NCBI GenBank assembly: GCA_965247525.1
Contig: OZ252015.1
Span: forward strand, 1,240,001-1,304,000
Length of the DNA: 64,000 nucleotides
Direction of reading: 5' to 3'
Source of the DNA: JAZKID01 sp965247525
GTDB lineage: Bacteria > Pseudomonadota > Alphaproteobacteria > Rhizobiales > UBA4765
This document shows, piece after piece, positions 57,800 to 64,000 of this stretch. The stretch's first letter is position 1. Every line of letters starts with the position of its first letter. A program made the position numbers and the translations under genes. Under the pieces are notes generated by a model, which saw only the letters and a program-made list of their open reading frames with translations, ran no database searches and had not been told where the DNA came from.

Positions 57800-58516
57800 G
57801 TCATGCATAGCTCTTCTAAAAATTTCGAAGCGTTTTATGGCCGTGCCAAAGGCAGGCCTGTTGCCAGCCACGAGACAAAAGCGTTGGAAAATTCGCCACT
57901 GCTTTTTGATCTCGATGACTGCCGCCAGGACTTAAAAAAACTTTTTAAAACGCCTGTGCAAGAGGTTCATCTTGAAATTGGCTTTGGTGCAGGTGAGCAT
58001 CTCATTCATCAGGCGCAGCAAAACCCAGATATCGGTTTTATTGGCGCAGAGCCGTTTCACAACGGTTTTGCCAAATGCAATTACACTGCGCGTGAGGCCA
58101 ATATCCAGAACGTGCGGATTTTTCCCTTTGACGTGCGGCCACTTCTCGACGCCCTGCCGCCGCACAGTCTTGACGCGCTTTATCTGTTCTATCCCGACCC
58201 GTGGCGCAAACGCCGTCATTATAAAAGGCGGATGATCAGCGACCGAAACCTGAAGCGGTTTGCGCGTTTGCTAAAGTCCGGCGCAGCTTTTTATTTTGCC
58301 AGCGACTGGGCCAATTACACGGCATGGACGCTCTCGCACATTCAGCGCTCGGACGATTTTAAATGGCAGGCGCGCGAGCCTCAGGACTGGACAAAAGCCT
58401 ATGAGGGCTGGATCACAACGCGCTATGAGCAAAAGGCTTTTCGCGAGGGGCGGATACCGTCTTATCTTAGGTTTGAAAAATGCGAAACGGCTCCGGTGCT
58501 GATGTCGTCAGCGTAA
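57794..58516 (+). CDS. trmB: tRNA (guanine-N7-)-methyltransferase TrmB
   Basis: Makes m7G46 in tRNA. The 240-residue protein has FYGRAKGRPV near residue 14, VHLEIGFGAGEHLIHQAQ (SAM loop), GAEPFHNGFAKC, LDALYLFYPDPWRKRRHYKRRMI with the catalytic-site PDPW, and the C-terminal segment. Two starts are possible: ATG 57794, inside the right repeat of islet 2, or ATG 57803, just outside it; neither has a ribosome-binding site, so the insertion may have affected translation. The 3' end overlaps the opposing kinase gene by 50 bases. Confidence 0.93.
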   Translation: MTVMHSSSKNFEAFYGRAKGRPVASHETKALENSPLLFDLDDCRQDLKKLFKTPVQEVHLEIGFGAGEHLIHQAQQNPDIGFIGAEPFHNGFAKCNYTAREANIQNVRIFPFDVRPLLDALPPHSLDALYLFYPDPWRKRRHYKRRMISDRNLKRFARLLKSGAAFYFASDWANYTAWTLSHIQRSDDFKWQAREPQDWTKAYEGWITTRYEQKAFREGRIPSYLRFEKCETAPVLMSSA

Positions 58517-59459
58517 AAGACACGCCGTCGGGCTCGTAAACGCGCCGGACCTTGCCATCCATCTGCCGCGGCGTCACATCGTCGATAATGATTGAGCCAA
58601 AACTTCTATGGGTCGGCGGCAGCAAAGGCTGGCTCAGCGTCTCGCGCCAGGTAAATTCAAATCCGCCTTCAGGCAACACAAACCAGTTCACTTTCAGATC
58701 ACCGCCAACGGGCGACAGCGCCCCATATTTGCTGGCATTGGTTGCAAGCTCATGCACGGCCATCGACAAGGCTTGCGCGCGGCGTGCATCCAGCATCACA
58801 TCCGGCCCGTCAATGCGGATCATCTCGTGCGCACCGAAAGGCGCGAGCTCCTGTTCCACAAGCGCGCGCAAATTTGCGCCGCTCCATTTGGAATTGGCCA
58901 GCAAAGTGTGCGTGCGCGCCATCGCTTGCAGGCGCGCGTCAAAGGTTTTTAAAAATCCGTCAATGGTAATGGCATCGCGACCAGTACGCCGTCCGATCGT
59001 GCTGACAATGGCTAGAATGTTTTTGACGCGGTGGTCGAGCTCGGTTGAAATAACCCTGTTTTGCTGTTCGGTTTCGAACTGTTCAGTCACATCGACGGCG
59101 TTTTGCATCATGAACTTGACGACGCCGTCTTCAAAGATTGGGGTCTGGATGCAGGTCCAGAAGATCTGTTTCACCCCACCGCCTTCGCTTGCCGGGCGCG
59201 GAATGGAATAAGGCACTTCAATCAATTTGTTCTCTTCACCGCTAAGTGCTTTTGTAAAGGCATCTTCAAACATTTTCAGGCGCTCACCCGATTCCGGGAA
59301 GGCCTCGAAAACATGGCGGCCGACAAGGTCTTCGCGCGTGCGGTTGGTGGTGTGAAGATAGGCGTCATTCATGCCGACGATGATTTTGTCGGTGTCGAGA
59401 ATGAGCAAAGGCGTCGGCACAACCGCAAAAATAGCGTTGAACGGAAGAGAGCGGGTCAT
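58467..59459 (-). CDS. HWE-family sensor histidine kinase with PAS domain
   Basis: A 330-residue cytoplasmic sensor with no membrane segment. The N-terminal PAS domain spans about residues 8-125 (PTPLLILDTDKIIVGMNDAYLHTTNRTREDLVGRHVFE). The HWE kinase core has the phosphorylated H143 in ELDHRVKNILAIV, H236 in HELATNASKYGALS, and the WxE motif at W271-E273 (FTWRE). A G-rich nucleotide-binding loop is not obvious. No response regulator lies next to it, so it is an orphan kinase in this window; stimulus and partner are unknown. Its 3' end overlaps trmB by 50 bases on the other strand. Confidence 0.9.
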   Translation of the reverse strand: MTRSLPFNAIFAVVPTPLLILDTDKIIVGMNDAYLHTTNRTREDLVGRHVFEAFPESGERLKMFEDAFTKALSGEENKLIEVPYSIPRPASEGGGVKQIFWTCIQTPIFEDGVVKFMMQNAVDVTEQFETEQQNRVISTELDHRVKNILAIVSTIGRRTGRDAITIDGFLKTFDARLQAMARTHTLLANSKWSGANLRALVEQELAPFGAHEMIRIDGPDVMLDARRAQALSMAVHELATNASKYGALSPVGGDLKVNWFVLPEGGFEFTWRETLSQPLLPPTHRSFGSIIIDDVTPRQMDGKVRRVYEPDGVSFTLTTSAPEPFRIFQT

Positions 59460-59592
59460 GGCGTCACTTTGTCATAAATACGAAGGCTGCATAGCAGCGG
59501 CACAATTGAATAAACAGCTACTTGTCATGCACGGGCATTGCGGCTATAACAGGTCAACAATAATAAAATCTCACCTGAGCAATCAGGACAGG

Positions 59593-59624
59593 GAGTGGGT
59601 CTCGAAAAGAGCCCCGCTCTTTTT
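59593..59624 (+). terminator. Attenuator-like intrinsic terminator upstream of rimP
   Basis: GAGTGGG-T-CTC, loop GAAAA, GAG-C-CCCGCTC: ten base pairs including one T-G wobble, plus one T-C mismatch, followed by five T residues. It ends 15 bases before the rimP start in the same direction as the operon. There is no gene directly upstream on this strand (the nearest plus-strand gene, trmB, ends about 1.1 kb earlier), so it looks like a leader terminator rather than the end of a preceding transcript. Confidence 0.75.
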
Positions 59625-59639
59625 GCTTATTAAGGGGCC

Positions 59640-60344
59640 ATGTTGTCGGATCACGGCATTACAGCGACATTGGAAGAACCACGGCTTATCATTGAAGATG
59701 GGCTTGCGGCACGTATTGCTGCAATCGCAGAGCCCATTGGCCTCAATCTGGGCTACCGGCTGGTGCGGGTGCGGGTCTCTGGCCAGAATGGCACCACGTT
59801 GCAGATTATGCTGGAGCGGCCAGATGGCTCGTTCCGCATTGAAGATTGCGAGGCTTTTTCCCGCAGTTTTGCGCCGGTTCTTGATGTCGAAGACCCGATT
59901 GCCTCAGCCTATAATCTTGAAGTGTCGTCGCCGGGCATAGACCGGCCGCTGGTGCGCAAAAGCGATTTTGCCCGCTGGACCGATCAGGACGCGAAAATCG
60001 AATTTACGCAGATGATTGATGGGCGCAAACGCGTGCGCGGCTTTATTGAAGCTGCAGAAGACAATGATATTCTGGTTAAAATTCCAGACCTCGAAACGCC
60101 GCTGCGCGTGCCCTATTCCGCGCTGGCAGAGGCACGACTGGTCATGACAGACAAGCTTCTTGCCGAAGCGAAAAAGCGCGCGGCGCACCCGAGCGAAGGG
60201 GGCGCGCCCGAGGCGCAGCCCAATGGCGCCAATAAAAAAAGCGTGACAGACGGCGCCGAAATTTCATCCGATGAGTATGAAGACCTCGACGTGGAAGAAG
60301 ACAGTTCAGACAACGACAACAGGAGAAATCGCAATGGCCGTTAG
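59640..60344 (+). CDS. rimP: Ribosome maturation factor RimP
   Basis: Assists 30S subunit assembly. The 234-residue protein has IAEPIGLNLGYRLVRVRVSGQNGTTLQIMLERPDGSFRIEDCEAFSRSFAPVLDVEDPI and NLEVSSPGIDRPLVRKSDFARW (RimP signature, about residues 93-115). It is longer than E. coli RimP because of an acidic C-terminal tail after residue about 175 (EDLDVEEDSSDNDN), which overlaps the start of nusA. Located in the standard rimP-nusA-ylxR-infB order. Start ATG 59640 preceded closely by AAGGGG. Confidence 0.95.
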   Translation: MLSDHGITATLEEPRLIIEDGLAARIAAIAEPIGLNLGYRLVRVRVSGQNGTTLQIMLERPDGSFRIEDCEAFSRSFAPVLDVEDPIASAYNLEVSSPGIDRPLVRKSDFARWTDQDAKIEFTQMIDGRKRVRGFIEAAEDNDILVKIPDLETPLRVPYSALAEARLVMTDKLLAEAKKRAAHPSEGGAPEAQPNGANKKSVTDGAEISSDEYEDLDVEEDSSDNDNRRNRNGR

Positions 60345-61944
60345 TGCAAACCGTTTGGAACTTTTGCAGATCGCGGACGCCGTCTCGCGCGAAAAGGGCA
60401 TCGACAAAATGATCGTGCTCGAAGCCATGCAGGACGCGGTGCAAAAGGCCGCGCGCTCGCGCTATGGGCAAGAAACAGATGTACGTGCCGAGATCGATCC
60501 TAAAACAGGTGAAATTCGCCTCTCGCGCCTGCTTGAAGTGGTTGAAACAGTTGAAGCCGAGGCCGTACAGATTTCATTGAAAGACGCGCAAATTCGCAGT
60601 CCGGAAGCAAAAATCGGCGATTCAATTTCCGAAACATTGCCACCAATGGATTTTGGCCGCATCGCCGCCTCGAGCGCCAAACAGGTCATCGTGCAAAAAG
60701 TGCGTGATGCCGAGCGCGACCGCCAGTTCGACGAGTTTCGTGACCGCATCGGCGATATCGTCAACGGCTTTGTCAAGCGCGTGGAATACGGCAATGTGGT
60801 GGTCGATCTTTCCACAACGGAAGCTGTCGTGCGCCGTGATGAATTGATCCCGCGCGAAGTGTTCAAGCCGGGTGACAGGATCCGCGCTTACGTGTTCGAC
60901 GTCCGCCGCGAACAGCGCGGCCCGCAAATCTTCCTGTCACGCACGCACCCGATGTTCATGGCGCGCCTGTTCGGTCAGGAAGTCCCTGAAATTTATGACG
61001 GTGTCATCGAAATCAAGGCGGTTGCCCGTGATCCAGGTTCGCGTGCGAAAATCGCTGTCATCAGCCGCGACTCATCGATTGATCCGGTCGGCGCTTGCGT
61101 GGGTATGCGAGGAAGCCGCGTGCAGGCAGTCGTCGCCGAATTGCAGGGCGAAAAAATTGATATCATTCCGTGGTCGCAGGATGCGGCCAGCTTCATCGTT
61201 AATGCGCTTGCGCCAGCGGAAGTCTCCAAAGTTGTTCTCGATGAAGAATCCGAACGCATTGAAGTTGTAGTACCGGACGAGCAGTTGTCGCTGGCCATCG
61301 GTCGTCGCGGCCAGAATGTGCGCCTTGCCTCGCAGCTGACAGGCTGGAACATTGACATTTTGACTGAGGCCGAACAGTCCGAGCGCCGCCAGAAAGAGTT
61401 TTCTGAGCGCACGCAGCTGTTCATCGGCGCGCTCAATGTGGACGAGGTTGTCGCGCAGCTTCTCGTCACCGAAGGCTTCACCACTGTCGAAGAGCTGGCC
61501 TATATCGAGCTTGCAGAACTGTCGTCAATTGAAGGCTTTGACGAAGGCACGGCAGAAGAATTGCAGAACCGCGCGAAATATTTCCTTGAAGAGCAGGAGC
61601 GCAATCTCGACAAACGCCGCGCCGAACTGGGCATGGATGAAAACCTGCTCGACATTCCGGGCATTGATAAAAAAACGCTGGTCGCCCTTGGCGAGGCTGG
61701 CGTGAAAACGGTTGAAGACCTTGCCGATATGGCCACAGACGACATTCTCGGCTGGGTTGAGCGCAATGGCGAAGAGGTCAAGCGCCATGCCGGTGCGCTG
61801 TCCGCTTTCGATATTTCGAAAGAAGAGGCCGAGCAGCTGATCTTGCAGGCGCGTGTCGCGGCAGGCTGGTTGAAACCGGAAGACATCTTGCCAAAAGCGG
61901 AAGAAGAGCCAGCAGAACAAGCTGACACTTCGACTGCTGCTTGA
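60334..61944 (+). CDS. nusA: Transcription termination/antitermination factor NusA
   Basis: Binds RNA polymerase and RNA to control pausing, termination and antitermination. The 536-residue protein starts MAVSANRLELLQIADAVSREKG, has an S1 domain (FVKRVEYGNVVVDLS), KH domains (DPVGACVGMRGSRVQAVVAELQGEKIDIIPW; LAIGRRGQNVRLASQLTGW), and C-terminal acidic repeats with helix-hairpin-helix (DIPGIDKKTLVALGEAGVKTVEDLADMATDDILGW). AGGAGA six bases upstream supports ATG 60334. It overlaps rimP by 11 bases. Through the terminator before rimP, NusA could feed back on its own operon; this is inference. Confidence 0.97.
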   Translation: MAVSANRLELLQIADAVSREKGIDKMIVLEAMQDAVQKAARSRYGQETDVRAEIDPKTGEIRLSRLLEVVETVEAEAVQISLKDAQIRSPEAKIGDSISETLPPMDFGRIAASSAKQVIVQKVRDAERDRQFDEFRDRIGDIVNGFVKRVEYGNVVVDLSTTEAVVRRDELIPREVFKPGDRIRAYVFDVRREQRGPQIFLSRTHPMFMARLFGQEVPEIYDGVIEIKAVARDPGSRAKIAVISRDSSIDPVGACVGMRGSRVQAVVAELQGEKIDIIPWSQDAASFIVNALAPAEVSKVVLDEESERIEVVVPDEQLSLAIGRRGQNVRLASQLTGWNIDILTEAEQSERRQKEFSERTQLFIGALNVDEVVAQLLVTEGFTTVEELAYIELAELSSIEGFDEGTAEELQNRAKYFLEEQERNLDKRRAELGMDENLLDIPGIDKKTLVALGEAGVKTVEDLADMATDDILGWVERNGEEVKRHAGALSAFDISKEEAEQLILQARVAAGWLKPEDILPKAEEEPAEQADTSTAA

Positions 61945-61958
61945 TGTGATGAGCCTTC

Positions 61959-62657
61959 ATGACACAGGATGCGCTTTGCGACGATGATTTAGGGGGCGCC
62001 GACAGGCTTCAGGCTTTGCCGCTTGATGATGACGGCAAACCCAAAGCCTCGCCGCTGCGCACCTGTATCGCCACACGCTGCGCCAAACCTGTCACCGAGA
62101 TGATCCGCTTCGTTCAGGGGCCGGACAAATCGCCGGTTCCCGACCTGAAAGCCAATCTGCCGGGCAGGGGTGTCTGGGTCAGCGCCACCTATGCCGACAT
62201 TGAAAAAGCGGCGCTTGGTAGGGCCTTTTCTCATGGTTTTAAAGGCGAAAGCCGGCCCGCTCCCGATCTGGCGGCGCGTGTCTATGGCCTTTTGCACCAG
62301 CGCGCACTGGCCACTTTGTCGTTGGCGCACAAAGCCGGCGAGGTGACGTTTGGGATGATGAAAGTCGATAAGGCGATCGAGCGCGGCGTCTTGGCTTTGG
62401 TGCACGCTTCAGATGCCGGACATGATGGGGTTGAAAAACTCACCCGCAAGTTTCATTTTAAAGAAGGCAGGGACGCGCCGGTTTTCACTATTTTCGCAGG
62501 CGAAGAGTTAGACATGGCCTTTGGCCGGTCAAATGTGATACATGCAGCCTTGATATCGGGACGTAGCGCGGAAAACAGCCTGTTTTGGCTGCGCCGCGCC
62601 ATTGCCTATGGGAATAAAGTCAGCGTCGATGAGCAGGAACGAACAGCGAATGAGTGA
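61959..62657 (+). CDS. ylxR: YlxR-family RNA-binding protein fused to an L7Ae-like domain
   Basis: A 232-residue protein made of two parts. The N-terminal YlxR (DUF448) domain contains RTCIATRCAKPVTEMIRFV, PVPDLKANLPGRGVWVSAT. The C-terminal part (from about residue 110) resembles ribosomal L7Ae/L30e proteins: ATLSLAHKAGEVTFGMMKVDKAIERGVLALVHASDAGHDG. This fused form is common in alphaproteobacteria, and the gene is in its usual place between nusA and infB. An eight-base overlap with infB suggests coupling. Exact RNA target unknown. Confidence 0.92.
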   Translation: MTQDALCDDDLGGADRLQALPLDDDGKPKASPLRTCIATRCAKPVTEMIRFVQGPDKSPVPDLKANLPGRGVWVSATYADIEKAALGRAFSHGFKGESRPAPDLAARVYGLLHQRALATLSLAHKAGEVTFGMMKVDKAIERGVLALVHASDAGHDGVEKLTRKFHFKEGRDAPVFTIFAGEELDMAFGRSNVIHAALISGRSAENSLFWLRRAIAYGNKVSVDEQERTANE

Positions 62658-64000
62658 AACGAAAACGCCCGCGGGCGCGGCACCGGGTGATAATGACAAG
62701 GCAACAGCGCCAAGCGGCGCCGCGTCTGGCGGACCTGCGACCAAAACGCTGTCGCTGAAGCGCCCCGCCGGGGAGGCCAATGTTGTGCGCCAGAGCTTTA
62801 GCCAGGGCCGTTCCAAGCAGGTGCTTGTCGAGGTCCAGAAAAAGCGCCGCTTTGGTGCGGATGGCAAGCCTTTGCCGTCAACGCCCGCGCCTGCTGCTGC
62901 AGCAACGCCTGCGCAAGCCGCGCCTGCCGCATCGCAGGCAGCGCCTCTAAGCCTTTCTTCTACGGCCACGCAAAACCGCCCGATTACGCCACTTAAAACC
63001 CGTTCCGGCCCACGCGCCGGTATGGCGCTGCGTGAGTTGTCGGCGGATGAAAAGCAGGACCGCGTCCGGATTTTAGCCGATGCGCGCACCCGCGATGTTG
63101 AAGAGCGCCGCCGCGCTGAAGAAGAGGCCGTACGCCGCGCGCAGATGGAAGAACAGCTGCGACGCGACAAAGACGCAGCGGAAGCGCGCCGTTCGACGGA
63201 AGATGAGCGCAACAAGCAAAATGACGACAGCAAGCGCCGCACTGAAGAAGATGCCAAGCGCCGCGCGCCCGGCAATGATGCGGCGCCCTCGCGCAGTGCC
63301 TCGCCGGTTGCAGGGCGTGGTGGGCCGATTGCCCGCGAAGATGATGATGGTCCACGCCGTTTCGGCTCCAGTGCGGTCAAGCGCACGGTGCGGCCAGCGC
63401 CAGCGCAAGCGCCAAAACCGGCCCGCGATGCTGACCGCCGCATGGGCCGCCTGACAGTTTCCAAAGCCACCAGCGAAGAAGAAGAACGCAACCGTTCCGT
63501 TGCCTCGTTTCGCCGCCGCAATGAGCGCGTCAAGCGCCGTGCAATGGGCGATGAGCCACGCGAGAAAATTTCGCGCGAAGTGCAATTGCCTGAAACAATC
63601 TCAATTCAGGAACTGGCCAACCGCATGTCGGAGCGCGGCGTTGACGTGATCCGCCTGTTGATGAAAAGCGGCGCGATGCACAAGATCACCGATGTGATCG
63701 ATGCTGATACCGCGCAGCTTGCGGCCGAGGAAATGGGCCACACGGTGCGCCGTGTTGCCGCGTCCGACGTTGAAGAAGGCCTGTTTGAAACAGCGGCCGA
63801 TCCGGTTGAAACACAAAAACCGCGCCCGCCTGTCGTCACCATTATGGGCCATGTCGATCACGGCAAAACGTCACTGCTCGATGCGCTGCGCACCACCAAT
63901 GTGGTCTCCGGCGAAGCGGGCGGCATTACCCAGCATATCGGCGCCTACCAGATTGAAAACAGCCGCGGCGCGAAGATCACGTTCATCGACACACCAGGTC
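62650..64000 (+). CDS. infB: Translation initiation factor IF-2 (3' end cut by window edge)
   Basis: GTPase that brings initiator tRNA to the 30S subunit. About 450 residues are present; the rest lies beyond 64,000. The N-terminus is a long charged and Ala/Pro-rich region (residues about 1-330), including a coiled-coil stretch rich in Arg/Glu (EERRRAEEEAVRRAQMEEQLRRDK, about residues 155-178), then the IF2_N domain (SIQELANRMSERGVDVIRLLMKSG) and the G domain with G1 GHVDHGKT at residues 400-407 and the G3 DTPG at the window end. The ATG at 62650 overlaps the ylxR stop by eight bases. Confidence 0.97.
   Translation, partial: MSETKTPAGAAPGDNDKATAPSGAASGGPATKTLSLKRPAGEANVVRQSFSQGRSKQVLVEVQKKRRFGADGKPLPSTPAPAAAATPAQAAPAASQAAPLSLSSTATQNRPITPLKTRSGPRAGMALRELSADEKQDRVRILADARTRDVEERRRAEEEAVRRAQMEEQLRRDKDAAEARRSTEDERNKQNDDSKRRTEEDAKRRAPGNDAAPSRSASPVAGRGGPIAREDDDGPRRFGSSAVKRTVRPAPAQAPKPARDADRRMGRLTVSKATSEEEERNRSVASFRRRNERVKRRAMGDEPREKISREVQLPETISIQELANRMSERGVDVIRLLMKSGAMHKITDVIDADTAQLAAEEMGHTVRRVAASDVEEGLFETAADPVETQKPRPPVVTIMGHVDHGKTSLLDALRTTNVVSGEAGGITQHIGAYQIENSRGAKITFIDTPG

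Noticed and set aside
1..64000. tRNA or rRNA genes, CRISPR arrays, prophage or integron features
   Set aside because: No cloverleaf-like sequence, no regularly spaced repeats and no integrase, terminase or transposase gene were seen by eye in either strand.

Overview
The window is ordinary chromosome of an alphaproteobacterium. Supporting evidence is the gene order parA-rsmG-mnmG-mnmE-rho-hemJ-hemE, the order dnaQ/secB/Tim44-like/mltA/Smr, the order tsaB-rimI-plsC-miaB-phoH-ybeY-corC-lnt-xre-metK-trmB, an HWE-type histidine kinase, a PmtA-type methyltransferase and a fused YlxR/L7Ae protein. I cannot name the genus. No rRNA or tRNA gene, CRISPR array, prophage or complete insertion sequence is visible. 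The DNA is compact: many neighbours overlap by 1-16 bases, and several convergent pairs overlap at their 3' ends.

Region 1 (1-8,344) looks like the origin domain. All genes from parA to hemE are on the minus strand. Two parS palindromes lie inside the coding sequences of rsmG and mnmG. A 420-base gap between hemE and aroE has three near-consensus DnaA boxes, an A+T-rich stretch and a textbook TTAA-N7-TTAA CtrA site, and transcription diverges on its two sides. This matches the hemE-linked origin known from Caulobacter, so I propose it as oriC.

Region 2 (8,345-25,590) runs from aroE-coaE-dnaQ through secB, a Tim44-like gene, mltA, Smr, coaA, an adenosine-kinase-like gene, nth and an Ada-like gene. 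It then enters a tightly overlapped minus-strand operon pmtA-FMN reductase-pyrF-dapB-gpmA, followed by dnaJ and dnaK. dnaK has a clear heat-shock-type promoter and its own terminator.

Region 3 (25,591-45,397) holds an FAD oxidoreductase, grpE, hrcA, rph-rdgB-hemW, rsmI-yraN-gshB-comM, an OlsB-like acyltransferase, an NfuA/NifU-like scaffold, trpS, murJ and mutS.

Region 4 (45,398-64,000) holds maeB, the tsaB-to-lnt block, a Xre regulator, metK, trmB, an HWE kinase and the rimP-nusA-ylxR-infB translation/transcription operon. An attenuator-like terminator sits directly before rimP.

The most unusual structures are two single-ORF islets, one between rho and mnmE and one between metK and trmB. 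Each is bounded by a pair of inverted 26-base repeats that themselves form 8-bp hairpins. The two islets have different but base-pair-compensated versions of the same repeat. One islet carries a GIY-YIG nuclease-domain protein, the other an unrecognised protein. They look like instances of one kind of small repeat-bounded gene cassette inserted at operon junctions.
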